A stretch of 64,000 nt of DNA from CAZNYN01 sp964577295 (GTDB taxonomy: Bacteria > Synergistota > Synergistia > Synergistales > Synergistaceae): assembly GCA_964577295.1 (NCBI GenBank), contig CAZNYN010000006.1:15392-79391 (forward strand), in the 5' to 3' direction. The notes under the pieces were generated by a model, which saw nothing but the letters and a program-made list of their open reading frames with translations, was not told where the DNA came from and ran no database searches. Positions 37,543-47,124 of this stretch are shown piece by piece. A program made the translations under genes and the position numbers. Numbering within the stretch: position 1 is the first letter of the stretch; every line of letters starts with the position of its first letter.

Positions 37543-38145
37543 TTAAATGAGCGGACGCATTGCTGCCGATTGAGAATCCCATCTTCCGACTCTCTCTCTG
37601 ACAATACGCAGGTCTGTCCATCCTTCGCATATGCCCGCCTCTTTAAGAGCCTTTACAAGACTTCCGGCGCTGCAGTGCTCAAGATCTCCGACTGTTAGTG
37701 TCACTGTGCCGTTCTCTATGGCCGATGCAAAGAGCTCGCCCTTTGCCTTGGCCTCTTCCTCAAGTATTTCGAGCGCTCTGCCGTCAAGTTCGAAACCACA
37801 GCCGTTCAGCGTGTATGTTCCCGCCGTGGCCAGCTTTGCAAGCGCAGGGCCGTCAACTTCCGCACACTTTAATATTTTTATACCGTGCGGCATATTTTTA
37901 TTCCACTCTTCCAGATTGGAGTCATTCCACTCCTTAAACCAGAAGTCGGCAGGCTCTTCCTTGCCCTCTACCCCTATCGCAAGAGGAGGCCCAAGGCTTA
38001 TGTGGGGATGAGGAGAGAAACCTTCCGTAAATTCCTGGATAAGCCCCGTGCGCCTTGCCGCACGCGAAAACATTGTCGGAAGATCCATGTGATTCACAAA
38101 TGTGATCCACTCTTTTTTTTCAAATATTATTCTAATTCTCGGCAT
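37543..38145 (-). CDS. DUF2344 (TIGR03936) protein
   Basis: A 200-aa protein with the N-terminal FEKKEWITFVNHMDLPTMFSRAARR and GFSPHPHISLGPPLAIGVEG motifs that define this family. In many bacteria it is fused to, or sits directly after, the TIGR03960 radical SAM protein; here they are separate genes overlapping by 14 bp. The biochemical role is unknown; the constant link to rng and ribosomal genes suggests RNA or ribosome modification. Confidence 0.9.
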   Translation of the reverse strand: MPRIRIIFEKKEWITFVNHMDLPTMFSRAARRTGLIQEFTEGFSPHPHISLGPPLAIGVEGKEEPADFWFKEWNDSNLEEWNKNMPHGIKILKCAEVDGPALAKLATAGTYTLNGCGFELDGRALEILEEEAKAKGELFASAIENGTVTLTVGDLEHCSAGSLVKALKEAGICEGWTDLRIVRERVGRWDSQSAAMRPLI

Positions 38146-39919
38146 AATTGCAGCCCCTCACGCTTGTCTTTCCCTGCCAGCCGCATCCGTTACATCCTTC
38201 GCGGCAGTCCTTCGTACAATCGGCGGAAAGAGCCTTCGCCCTTTCTCTCAGCAGATATGATTTTGTAACACCGGAATCGATATGATCCCAAGGAAGCTTT
38301 TCATCAAGAGACCTTGCGCGGCATGCGTAGCTGTCAGTGTCTATCTCAAGGTCGCGGAATACTTCCATCCATCTGTCAAAATTGAAGCACTCCGTCCATC
38401 CGTCAAATCGTTCCCCGCGTCTCCATGCCTCTTCTATGGCATCGGCAAGACGAGCGTCTCCGCGTGCAAAAACTCCCTCAAGGTATGTCTGCTCCGGTTC
38501 ATGGTAGGCAAGGCTCACCTTTCTGTTGCGTATGCTGTTTTTGACCCACCGTCCTCTTTCCTTAAGAGAAGCTCTGTCGAGCTGAGGTTCCCACTGGAAA
38601 GGCGTGTGAGCCTTCGGCACAAAGCCCGCAAGAGATGCATTCACATCTCCGCGTCTTTTGTGTTTTTTCGCTATGGAGACTGCTTTATTGCATATATCCA
38701 AAATTCCCGCGAGATCCTCGTCAGTCTCTGTAGGCAGCCCCATCATAAAGTAGAGCTTCACTCTGTCCCATCCGTGCGAGAATGTTGCTTCGAGAGCTGA
38801 TTCTATATCCGCGTCACTGACACCTTTGTTTATAACATTGCGCAGCCTTTGAGTGCCTGCCTCGGGCGCAAAAGTCAGTCCACCCTTGCGTATGCTCTCG
38901 AGCCCTGCCGCCATATTGACGGAAAAGGCGTCTACGCGCAGACTGGGCAGGCTCAGCTTTATCTGGTTCTTCGCAAGCAGAGGCGCAAACCGCTTGAATG
39001 TTTCGTCCAAAGGAGACCAGTCGCATGTAGCAAGAGAAAGCAGACCTACTTCCTCCCAGCCCGTATTGTCCAGAAGCTGAGAAACCTGCGAAACCACAGA
39101 ATCGGCACTTCTTTCGCGCACAGGTCTGTCTATCATCCCGGCCTGACAGAAGCGGCAGCCTCTCGTGCAGCCTTTGAATACCTGAACGGCTATTCTGTCG
39201 TGAACTATGCCCGTATTCGGCACTATCATATCCGTGGGGTAGAACGAATTGTCCAAGTCCTCCGCTATTCTGCGCCTTACAGGCTTCGAAGGCGGAAGCT
39301 GAGGAACATAGACTCCCTCTATTTTTGACAGAGCTTCTAATTTTTCCGCTCTCGAACGTCCCTTCAGCGAGTGAAGCAGCTCATAGACTTCGGGAAGCAG
39401 AACTTCTCCGTCTCCTATGCAGAAAGCGTCTATAAAAGGCGCAACGGGTTCGGGAGAGAGAGCGCCGGGGCCTCCCGCAAGCACTATCGGATCGTTGTCG
39501 CCCCTGTGTTCGGAGCGGAAAGGTATTCCGCCCAGGTCGAGAATTGTGAGTATATTCGTGTAGGAAAGCTCATACTGCAATGTAAAGCCCACTACGTCAA
39601 ATTCTGAGATAGGCCTTTTGCTCTCAAGAGACCACAGAGGTGTCTTTGAGGAGCGAAGCAGCTCCTCAAGGTCGAGCCACGGAGCATAGACACGCTCCGC
39701 ATCGGCGTAAGGGAGTTTCTTTGTAAGAGAGTAGAGAATCTGAAAGCCCAGATAGCTCATACCCACTTCGTAAAGGTCGGGGAATGCGTAACAGACACGC
39801 AGAATATCGGAGCCCTCTTTGACCGCGCCAGTCCCCCATTCGCCTCCGACGTACCTTGACGGACGTTTGACGCCGCCTAAGAGTCTGCGTCGGTTATCTG
39901 CCTCAAATTGCATCGGCAT
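38132..39919 (-). CDS. TIGR03960 family radical SAM protein (B12-binding-like N domain)
   Basis: A 595-aa radical SAM enzyme. The N-terminal 200 residues form a B12-binding-like domain (CYAFPDLYEVGMSYLG, VLAGGPGALSPEP), and the [4Fe-4S] motif is CTRGCRFC near residue 255. A cysteine-rich end (CTKDCREGCNGCGW) may bind another cluster or zinc. Function is not established in the family. The start ATG has AGGAGG upstream; a 16-codon longer frame is unsupported. It is the first gene of the radical SAM-DUF2344-rng-smc run. Confidence 0.92.
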   Translation of the reverse strand: MPMQFEADNRRRLLGGVKRPSRYVGGEWGTGAVKEGSDILRVCYAFPDLYEVGMSYLGFQILYSLTKKLPYADAERVYAPWLDLEELLRSSKTPLWSLESKRPISEFDVVGFTLQYELSYTNILTILDLGGIPFRSEHRGDNDPIVLAGGPGALSPEPVAPFIDAFCIGDGEVLLPEVYELLHSLKGRSRAEKLEALSKIEGVYVPQLPPSKPVRRRIAEDLDNSFYPTDMIVPNTGIVHDRIAVQVFKGCTRGCRFCQAGMIDRPVRERSADSVVSQVSQLLDNTGWEEVGLLSLATCDWSPLDETFKRFAPLLAKNQIKLSLPSLRVDAFSVNMAAGLESIRKGGLTFAPEAGTQRLRNVINKGVSDADIESALEATFSHGWDRVKLYFMMGLPTETDEDLAGILDICNKAVSIAKKHKRRGDVNASLAGFVPKAHTPFQWEPQLDRASLKERGRWVKNSIRNRKVSLAYHEPEQTYLEGVFARGDARLADAIEEAWRRGERFDGWTECFNFDRWMEVFRDLEIDTDSYACRARSLDEKLPWDHIDSGVTKSYLLRERAKALSADCTKDCREGCNGCGWQGKTSVRGCNYAEN

Positions 39920-40022
39920 TTTTATAATCCTCCTGAAACACAGTTTTGCCCTGATATGAACAAACACCGTATCTAAATTTTACCGTCCTCCGTGTTCTGG
40001 CGGACGAGGTAATTTCTTTGTG

Positions 40023-41138
40023 TTAAAATCTATTTTCCTTTGACACTATGACAACGCTCTGCACAAGAGCCAGAGCGACTGCTACGGCAAGCAGTGCGCT
40101 TCCTCCGTAGCTGAAAAGAGGCAGAGGAAGTCCCGTGACCGGAGCAAGTCCCATGCTCATTGCGACGCTTTCAGTTATCTGAAACCATAGCCACGCCGCT
40201 ATGGCCGTAACCATTATCTTCGCCTGCATATCCTTTGTATATTGAGCGGCAGCCAATATGCGCCACAGCAAAAGTCCGAAAAGCAGAAGAACTATGGAGC
40301 TTCCTATAAATCCAAATTCTTCCGAAAATACACTGAATATGAAATCTGTATGCGGCTCAGGCAGGAAGTGAAGCTTTCCCTGAGTTCCCTGCATAAAGCC
40401 CTTTCCCCAAAAACCGCCTGAACCTACCGCGATTCTTGACTGTATTACGTTGTAGCCCGCTCCTTGCGGGTCTATAGTCGGGTCTATAAATACCATCATG
40501 CGCATTCTCTGGTACGGTTTAAGCACCAGCCACCCTACAGGCAGAAGTGCCAGTCCCGAAATAACCATGCCCGCCAAAAATTTTACCGGCGTACCTGCCA
40601 CTATAAGCACGGCAAATAGCATAACAGAGTATACCAGAGCGCTTCCAAGGTCCGGCTGAAGCAGTATCAGCCCTATCAAAAAACCTGCCAAAAGCAGGGA
40701 TGCGAATATGCCCTTAGCGTTTGTGGGAGGCAGCTTTGCACACAGCACGCTGAGTGCCATCGCAAGCACAACCTTCCCCATCTCAGAGGGCTGAAAGCGT
40801 ATAAAGCCCAAGTTAAACCAGCTTTGAGCCCCTTTTGAGGTATGTCCCACTATCAGCAGGAGCACAAGCATTAAAGACAGAACACCAAACAACGGCACGG
40901 TCAGAGACAGAATCCTTCTGTATCCGACCTTTAAGATTAACAAATATATGACGGCGCTCACTCCGCCCCAGATAAGCTGGCGGAGTGCATAGCCGGAAAG
41001 CCCCTTGTCCGCCGACGCGGGGCTGGCACTGTATATAGCCGCAACTCCAAGAAGAAAGAGCAGAACGACCAAGATAAGCATTACATAATCCGTATATGCT
41101 TTTATGTCGCTCCATCGGCTCGAAAGTCTTTCTGACAT
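40023..41138 (-). CDS. rodA: RodA cell-wall glycan polymerase (SEDS family)
   Basis: A 371-aa membrane protein with about ten segments. SEDS marks: GAQSWFNLGFIRFQPSEMGK, LLQPDLGSALVY, and the C-terminal GLPLPLFSYGGSALLAV. It polymerises lipid II for cell elongation together with PBP2, whose gene lies four genes upstream in the same unit. The start ATG abuts the minE stop codon with no gap. Confidence 0.95.
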   Translation of the reverse strand: MSERLSSRWSDIKAYTDYVMLILVVLLFLLGVAAIYSASPASADKGLSGYALRQLIWGGVSAVIYLLILKVGYRRILSLTVPLFGVLSLMLVLLLIVGHTSKGAQSWFNLGFIRFQPSEMGKVVLAMALSVLCAKLPPTNAKGIFASLLLAGFLIGLILLQPDLGSALVYSVMLFAVLIVAGTPVKFLAGMVISGLALLPVGWLVLKPYQRMRMMVFIDPTIDPQGAGYNVIQSRIAVGSGGFWGKGFMQGTQGKLHFLPEPHTDFIFSVFSEEFGFIGSSIVLLLFGLLLWRILAAAQYTKDMQAKIMVTAIAAWLWFQITESVAMSMGLAPVTGLPLPLFSYGGSALLAVAVALALVQSVVIVSKENRF

Positions 41139-41408
41139 TTATTTACCTCTGGTGCGGCGCTCCATGTTCTTAAGAGGTATGCTTGCAACCAGAGCAACGG
41201 AGCGATCCTCTCTGTTAAGTTCTATCTCTATTCCGCCCTCGTCTATCTCCAGGTACTTTTTGATTGTCTGAATCATCTCCTCGCGAAGCGCATTCAGCGT
41301 TTCGGGCGCTATGTCGTTTCTGTCGTGGATAAGGACAAGCTGCAGACGTTCCTTTGCGACAGATCCGCTCTTTTCTTTATTAAACATTTTGGACAGGAAA
41401 TCAAACAT
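41139..41408 (-). CDS. minE: cell division topological factor MinE
   Basis: An 89-aa protein, the usual length. The N-terminal amphipathic FDFLSKMF is the membrane-targeting helix, RLQLVLIHDRNDIAP is the MinD-binding strand, and the rest is the topological dimer domain. It drives MinD off the membrane, giving pole-to-pole oscillation, so the organism likely places its division site by MinE rather than DivIVA. Confidence 0.95.
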   Translation of the reverse strand: MFDFLSKMFNKEKSGSVAKERLQLVLIHDRNDIAPETLNALREEMIQTIKKYLEIDEGGIEIELNREDRSVALVASIPLKNMERRTRGK

Positions 41409-41416
41409 ACAATCAC

Positions 41417-42214
41417 CTACTTCAATCCAAATATTCTGGCGAAGAAACCTTTTCGTTCAGGCGTTAAATCAAGGAACGGAACATTTTCTCCGCAAATTCT
41501 CTTTGCGATATTGGAATAAGCCATGGCTGCCTTGGATGTTCCCGAAAGAGTCAGGGGCTCTCCTCTGTTTGACGATGTGACAATGCTCTCGTCGTCCGGG
41601 ATAACTCCTATGAGGTCTATTGCCAAGATATCAAGGACATCCTGCACATCCAGCATCTCGCCGCGCTGTACCATGTCAGGTCTGATTCTGTTGACAATAA
41701 GGCGGATCGGGGATTTGTTCATAGATTCAAGCAGTCCTATTATTCTGTCCGCGTCTCTTACTGCGGAGACCTCGGGAGTTGCTATCACAAGAGCCTCGTC
41801 CGCACCTGCCGCCGAGTTGCGGAATCCTGACTCTATGCCTGCGGGGCTGTCAACAAGGACAAAATCAAATTCTTTTCTGAGCTCCTCGCAAAGAATCATC
41901 ATCTGCTCCGCCGTAACCGCATCCTTCGTTCTTGACTGAGCTGTAGGTATCATATAAAGATTTTCAAGCCTCTTGTCCTTTATCAAGGCCTGATTCAAAC
42001 GGCAATTACCTTCGACTATATCAACAAGTGTGTAGACAATACGATTCTCAAGACCCATTATTACATCAAGATTCCTAAGGCCGACGTCTCCGTCGATAGC
42101 GACAACCTTGTGGCCGGCAGCGGCAAGCGCCACCGCCAAGTTGGCAGTGGTTGTGGTCTTTCCTACTCCGCCCTTACCGGAAGTTATGACGATTATCCTG
42201 CAGCTCAACTTCAA
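41417..42214 (-). CDS. minD: septum site-determining ATPase MinD
   Basis: A 265-aa deviant Walker A ATPase: GKGGVGKTTTTANLA near residue 13, DGDVGLRNLDV, VDSPAGIE, and a C-terminal amphipathic membrane helix rich in lysine and phenylalanine (KGFFARIFG). The start is TTG shortly after AAGGAG. It lies 8 bp before minE and 9 bp after minC. Confidence 0.96.
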   Translation of the reverse strand: MKLSCRIIVITSGKGGVGKTTTTANLAVALAAAGHKVVAIDGDVGLRNLDVIMGLENRIVYTLVDIVEGNCRLNQALIKDKRLENLYMIPTAQSRTKDAVTAEQMMILCEELRKEFDFVLVDSPAGIESGFRNSAAGADEALVIATPEVSAVRDADRIIGLLESMNKSPIRLIVNRIRPDMVQRGEMLDVQDVLDILAIDLIGVIPDDESIVTSSNRGEPLTLSGTSKAAMAYSNIAKRICGENVPFLDLTPERKGFFARIFGLK

Positions 42215-42223
42215 TCACGCTCC

Positions 42224-42904
42224 TTATATAATTGGCCAGTCTGTGACTGTTACTTCATCGTTAATGACAGTCACGACCGTTGGCTTACCCCAAAAATCAG
42301 AGGAAGATTCTATTATTCCTACCTTGCTTCCAATGCGAATCTGTCCTGCTTCCATAGCACATGCCGATACAGACATGCTGTTATCGCCGCCGCATCCGGC
42401 ATGAACAAGACCGCTGAGGCGTCCGAGAACAACAATATGTCCTCCTGCCTTTACTTCCGCGCCCCTGTTTACATGACCTGCAACTATTATATCTCCGCTG
42501 TGAGAAAGGCTCTGTCCGCTGCGCAGATTTCCGCTGTATAAAAATCCTTTTTCTGCGGCATTATCGGAATTTGACACATTCGCCGACGAATGAGAAGAGA
42601 TATCCGCATCGTCTTCGATAATAGAAAGCCCCAGGCGTTTGAGAACATTTTTTGAATCTTCGTCGTCCACAATCCACCCTGCCACATTGCACCCCGAAGG
42701 GGCTATAAAAATCTCCCATATTTTAAGCACAAGAGAAGGTGAAACCTGACGCGACTGCATATCGATAACAACGCGGAAGCTCTCTAAAAAATTCTGGCCT
42801 CTGTCGCTTACCGAGATAAATTCCTTTAACATCTCCTCCTCGCCTATATCATCAGGGACGATACATTTGAGAAATCCTGCCTGCCTGCCTTTAAGCTGAA
42901 TCAC
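42224..42904 (-). CDS. minC: septum inhibitor MinC
   Basis: A 226-aa protein. The C-terminal half (GNLRSGQSLSHSGDIIVAG onward) is the right-handed beta-helix MinC domain with the RIGSKVGI strand. The N-terminal half is a divergent FtsZ-inhibiting domain. It blocks Z-ring assembly at poles with MinD. The start is GTG. It lies 24 bp after the PBP2 gene in the shape/Min unit. Confidence 0.9.
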   Translation of the reverse strand: MIQLKGRQAGFLKCIVPDDIGEEEMLKEFISVSDRGQNFLESFRVVIDMQSRQVSPSLVLKIWEIFIAPSGCNVAGWIVDDEDSKNVLKRLGLSIIEDDADISSHSSANVSNSDNAAEKGFLYSGNLRSGQSLSHSGDIIVAGHVNRGAEVKAGGHIVVLGRLSGLVHAGCGGDNSMSVSACAMEAGQIRIGSKVGIIESSSDFWGKPTVVTVINDEVTVTDWPII

Positions 42905-42928
42905 GGCATGCCCTCCTAACCTGCTCTA

Positions 42929-44701
42929 TTAGTTCACCGCTTTTTCCGGCTGTGGTTCCGTAAATTTTGTACCGTTAACAAGATAATTCAGCATCTTTCC
43001 TACAATAGGCCCTGTCACGGACGAACCGGCCTTGCCCGCTTCGGCTATGGCAACAACCACGTAGCGCGGCTTTTCCGCGGGAGCGTATCCTGCAAACCAT
43101 GCGTGGTCGTCTCCCTGAGTATTCTGAGCAGTTCCTGTCTTTCCAGCGACACTGACTCCGAAATTGTTTGATTTGCGCCCAGTTCCGCTCGTGGTGACTT
43201 CAAGAAGCCCCGACCGCAGAATGTTTATTATCCCTTTATCAACGTCCAAAGGACTATATTGAACAGGAGCCGCAGAATTGAGTCTCGGCGTTAATAGTTT
43301 ACCACCATTGGCGACGGCGGCATACGCCCTCAGCACTTGAAGAGGAGTCATAAGCACATAGCCCTGCCCTATGGAATAGTTTACAGTATCACCGCCGTAC
43401 CAGCTCTCTTTTATTCTCTTCTTCTTCCACTCGGGACCGGCTGTTGTTCCGGTTATCTCCCCCGGGATATCTATGCCAGTCTTGCTGCCCGCTCCGTACT
43501 TTTTAGCCATTGCGGATAGTTTGTCAATCCCAAGCCAGACTGCGGTCTGGTAAAAAAAGACGTCACATGAGTCTCTCAAGGCGGCTTCCACATTTTCCGT
43601 ACCGTGCCCCGACCGTTTCCAGCAGCGGAAGCGTCTGTCTCCAAGTTCAAAATAACCGGGGCATCTTACTGTCGTTCTTGTGTTGATAATGTGATTTTCC
43701 AACACGGCAGAGGCCGTAATTATCTTAAACGTAGAGGCTGGCGGATAGCCGCCGGATATAGCCCTGTTCATCATCGGACGTTCTTTGTGATCAGTGAGAG
43801 CCGCCCATTCCTTGCTTGAAATTCCCCATGTCAGCGGGTTGGGATCGTAACTGGGGGATGAGTAGAGACATTTTACGGAGCCGTCGTTGACATCCATGGC
43901 GATAATAGCACCCCTAAAATTTCCCATAAGCTCGGCTGCATAGCGCTGAGCGGCAAGATCCACGGTAAGAACTATATCTTTGCCGCGCTTTGACTCCATG
44001 TAGCTCATATCTCTGAGTTTGCGCCCTCTGGAGTCAACTTCTATGACTTCTTCTCCCGCATCTCCGCGAAGCTCATCCTCATACGAATATTCTATACCAT
44101 TTTTGCCGATAGTGTCTCCGCCTCTGTATGGCGAACCCTTTCTGGACTCCAGTTCATCTTTTGTTATCTCGGAGACGTAGCCTACTATATGAGCGGTATA
44201 TTCAGCGGCAGGGTACGTCCGCCTCCAGACCGGGGAAAGAAAGAGAGCTTCCTTGAAATCTTTGTCCGCGACAAATTCTATTACCTGAGTAAAGGTAAGA
44301 TTGGACGCTACTGTTATGGCCCTGTACGGAGCTGAGTACTGCTTTTCTATCAGAGCTTTGAGTTTTTCCTCGTCCATCGGTATTCCGTTGCGGCTAAGAA
44401 GATTTGCAACAAGCTTAAGATTTTTGTCCTTTTGCAAATCAATCGGGTAGCCATTTATGTTAAAAGTCCTTACATTAACTGCCAAAGGAGCACCGTAGGC
44501 ATCGGTTATATTGCCGCGCGGCGGTATGATTCTGAGTATTCGAAGTCTGTTCTGCGAAGCGAGGCCGATATATTCGTCAGACCGTATTATCTGAAAGAAG
44601 ACAAGAGCCGTTATAAGCAGAAAAACTGTGCATAATACGAGGAACTGCAGTGACATTATCCTCTTTTCCGCATTATAACGCTCGTACTGTGCGTTAGACA
44701 T
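42929..44701 (-). CDS. mrdA: penicillin-binding protein 2 (elongation transpeptidase)
   Basis: A 590-aa class B PBP with one N-terminal membrane anchor (residues about 17-38). Active-site motifs are present: STFK with the catalytic serine, SCD as the SxD motif of PBP2 proteins, and KTG in AGKTGTAQN. The pedestal domain lies before them. It cross-links new wall with RodA under MreB control. It overlaps mreD by 8 bp. Confidence 0.96.
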   Translation of the reverse strand: MSNAQYERYNAEKRIMSLQFLVLCTVFLLITALVFFQIIRSDEYIGLASQNRLRILRIIPPRGNITDAYGAPLAVNVRTFNINGYPIDLQKDKNLKLVANLLSRNGIPMDEEKLKALIEKQYSAPYRAITVASNLTFTQVIEFVADKDFKEALFLSPVWRRTYPAAEYTAHIVGYVSEITKDELESRKGSPYRGGDTIGKNGIEYSYEDELRGDAGEEVIEVDSRGRKLRDMSYMESKRGKDIVLTVDLAAQRYAAELMGNFRGAIIAMDVNDGSVKCLYSSPSYDPNPLTWGISSKEWAALTDHKERPMMNRAISGGYPPASTFKIITASAVLENHIINTRTTVRCPGYFELGDRRFRCWKRSGHGTENVEAALRDSCDVFFYQTAVWLGIDKLSAMAKKYGAGSKTGIDIPGEITGTTAGPEWKKKRIKESWYGGDTVNYSIGQGYVLMTPLQVLRAYAAVANGGKLLTPRLNSAAPVQYSPLDVDKGIINILRSGLLEVTTSGTGRKSNNFGVSVAGKTGTAQNTQGDDHAWFAGYAPAEKPRYVVVAIAEAGKAGSSVTGPIVGKMLNYLVNGTKFTEPQPEKAVN

Positions 44702-45161
44702 GCTTGTCTGAAGCCTTCCAGTAAAGGAGGGAAATTATTATAATAACGGGCACTGCGAGAAGGGACTGCACAGTAATCTGTCTTACCGCGGCCTGGCTCG
44801 GTATCATCCAGAATATATAGTGGACTATGCCCGAAACAAGCTGAGCTGCCATAGATATTACGGTAAATAAGGTAACGGTTCTTCCCTGCGCGGGTGTTAT
44901 CTGCCACACAAAACATGCGGCAGAGACAACGGCTGCATTCACGGCGGCGGAGAGCCCCGTAAGATTTGTCCACCGAAGATCCCAAAGCAGACCGCCGAAA
45001 AACGCAGCCCAAATAAGTATTATCTGCCTGTCTTTCCTGTTGTTTGAAAGAAGAGCGCTCAAGATTATGCCGAGAAGGAATATATCCGGAACCATACTGA
45101 GCCCCATCATCAAAACCTGAGCGAAGTCCTGTATAAGCCAAAGTGCGGCAAGAGCAATCAT
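44694..45161 (-). CDS. mreD: rod shape-determining protein MreD
   Basis: A 155-aa membrane protein with about five hydrophobic segments, short and poorly conserved as usual for MreD. Identity rests on fold and its fixed place between mreC (4-bp ATGA overlap) and mrdA (8-bp overlap). FFGGLLWDL matches the family's GLLxD pattern. Confidence 0.87.
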   Translation of the reverse strand: MIALAALWLIQDFAQVLMMGLSMVPDIFLLGIILSALLSNNRKDRQIILIWAAFFGGLLWDLRWTNLTGLSAAVNAAVVSAACFVWQITPAQGRTVTLFTVISMAAQLVSGIVHYIFWMIPSQAAVRQITVQSLLAVPVIIIISLLYWKASDKHV

Positions 45162-45946
45162 TTCACACCGGCCTCATATGCCACAAACACCTCTACACTG
45201 TAAAGCTGTGTAAGGTGTGCGCCTGCTTGTAAATTCATCTGAATAAACCCTTCTCTCGACTCTCCGACAGAGAGAATTGTCCCTATCGGTATTCCCGGCG
45301 GGATAAGCTCGCTCATAAGCGATGTTGTAAGCTTCATTCCCCTTTTGAGCTGCCTGCTTTCGGGAATATAAAGAAGCTTCAGGTTGCCTTTATCATCTCC
45401 GTTGACGACACCGAGGTCACGCGTTTCATCCACAGCGGCGGCAATCATAAACGAAGACGAAGTTATAAGCTCCACCCACGAGTAATTGCTTCCGACTCTT
45501 ACGACGCGCCCTATGAGAAAACCTTCCGACATCACGGCCGAACCTTCCTTGATGCCGTCCTCTGCGCCTTTGTCGATTCTGAGCTCCTGCCACCACTCTT
45601 CCGGGTAGCGCAGTGTCACCTGAGAGTAAACATAGCCTCCATGCATCTCCTTGGGTTTTGTCTTCGCCTTTTCAAGAGCTTCATACATAGCCATGTTCTT
45701 TTTTTCAAGTGCGGCAACTCTGTCTCTCAGCGATGAACGCTCCAATATCCAGTTGCCGCTCAGTTTTATCACATTGCGCAGCTCCATAACAGGCCTTTCG
45801 GGGTAGTAGAGCACTGTGTTGACTGCATCCACAAAAAACAATTGCCCTTTGGGGAAGGCAAACATCAGAAGCAACACGACAACCCCGAGTATAAACGCGA
45901 CAGCACCGTGATACCATGGTTTTAACTCTCTGTTAGCAATCTGCAT
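45158..45946 (-). CDS. mreC: rod shape-determining protein MreC
   Basis: A 262-aa periplasmic scaffold with one N-terminal membrane segment, a short coiled coil (LRDRVAALEKKNMAMYEALEK in part) and the beta-rich domain with GSAVMSEGFLIGRVVRVG. The start is taken as the ATG eight bases after GGAG; a GTG one codon earlier is possible. It links MreB to the PBP2-RodA synthase. Confidence 0.92.
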   Translation of the reverse strand: MQIANRELKPWYHGAVAFILGVVVLLLMFAFPKGQLFFVDAVNTVLYYPERPVMELRNVIKLSGNWILERSSLRDRVAALEKKNMAMYEALEKAKTKPKEMHGGYVYSQVTLRYPEEWWQELRIDKGAEDGIKEGSAVMSEGFLIGRVVRVGSNYSWVELITSSSFMIAAAVDETRDLGVVNGDDKGNLKLLYIPESRQLKRGMKLTTSLMSELIPPGIPIGTILSVGESREGFIQMNLQAGAHLTQLYSVEVFVAYEAGVK

Positions 45947-45987
45947 CACTGCGTCTCCAAGTCAAAAAAGCACAGACGGACAGAGCT

Positions 45988-47052
45988 CTATCCGTTCTGT
46001 CTTTCGATTGTTATAGATACCTTGCGCTTTTCTTCCGGCGCCTCGAGTATTTTGCCAAGTCCCATAGCGACCGAGAAGAGCGGCTGTTCCGCTACATGGA
46101 CGGGTACATTAAGAGCATCTGCGAAGCGCAGATTCAGACCGCGAAGCTGTGACGTGCCTCCCGTCAAGACTATGCCTTGGTCGACAATGTCTCTTACCAG
46201 TTCGGGCGGAGTCTGTTCCAAAGCGGAGCGAATAGTGTCCTCTATCTGGGCTACTACAGGTTCGATGGCTTCTCTGACCTCTGTGGAGGTTATCCTGACA
46301 ACCTTTGGAAGACCGTCTACAAGATCTCTGCCTTTGACATCAATCTTAAGTTCCTGATCGATGGGCATTGCGGAGCCCACTGCGATTTTAATCTCTTCCG
46401 CGGTGCTTTCTCCTATCGCAAGAGTGTAATTCTGGCGCATCATAGCTATAATATTTTCATCCAAAGAGTTGCCTGCCACACGCACCGCATGATTCAGAAC
46501 TATTCCTCCGAGGGAGAGAACGGCAACTTCGCATGTTCCGCCTCCCATATTTACAACCATACTGCCCTGCGGTTCGTATATGGGAAGTCCTATGCCGACT
46601 GCTGCGGCAAACGGTTCTTCCACGACAAAAGCTTCCTTTGCCCCCGCTGCCAAAGTTACTTCGACAACGGCACGCTTTTCCACTTCTGTAACACTTGCGG
46701 GCACACAGACTGCGACTCTCGGATATGAGAACATACCGTTTGAACCTATGGCGCTCTTCATATAATGGCGAATCATGTGCTCCGTCATCTCAAAATCAGC
46801 TATGACTCCGTGAGAGAGAGGGCGTATTGTAGAAACACCCACAGGGGTGCGTCCTATCATCTTTTTGGCATCGGAGCCAAAAGCTATTATCTCTTTATTA
46901 CCCTTCCTTCCGAGACTGCGCACCGCTATGACGGAAGGCTCGTTTATGACGACACCCTTTGACTTGACATATATAACAGTGTTTACGGTTCCTATATCAA
47001 TACCTATTTCATGGTTAAAAAAGTTAGGTTTAAAATTAAACAAACACGCCAC
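45988..47052 (-). CDS. mreB: rod shape-determining actin homologue MreB
   Basis: A 354-aa actin-fold ATPase: GIDIGTVNTVIY for phosphate 1, VVNMGGGTCEVAVLS for phosphate 2 and VLTGGTSQLRGL for the adenosine motif. Here phosphate 1 has V and phosphate 2 has C where most MreBs have T/A/N and T/D; substitution effects are unknown. The start is GTG with a weak GGGTGG site, and a TTG three codons on is an alternative. First gene of the eight-gene shape/Min unit. Confidence 0.95.
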   Translation of the reverse strand: MACLFNFKPNFFNHEIGIDIGTVNTVIYVKSKGVVINEPSVIAVRSLGRKGNKEIIAFGSDAKKMIGRTPVGVSTIRPLSHGVIADFEMTEHMIRHYMKSAIGSNGMFSYPRVAVCVPASVTEVEKRAVVEVTLAAGAKEAFVVEEPFAAAVGIGLPIYEPQGSMVVNMGGGTCEVAVLSLGGIVLNHAVRVAGNSLDENIIAMMRQNYTLAIGESTAEEIKIAVGSAMPIDQELKIDVKGRDLVDGLPKVVRITSTEVREAIEPVVAQIEDTIRSALEQTPPELVRDIVDQGIVLTGGTSQLRGLNLRFADALNVPVHVAEQPLFSVAMGLGKILEAPEEKRKVSITIERQNG

Positions 47053-47124
47053 CCGCTTTCAAAAATTTCCATTCGGCAAGCAAGCCGCCGAAAGATAATT
47101 ATCTCATATTTGCGGCATTTTACA

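Noticed and set aside
44656..45141. 161-aa ORF overlapping mreD in another frame
   Set aside because: mreD in the neighbouring frame has the membrane pattern and ATGA coupling; this frame is Arg/Ser/Cys-rich.
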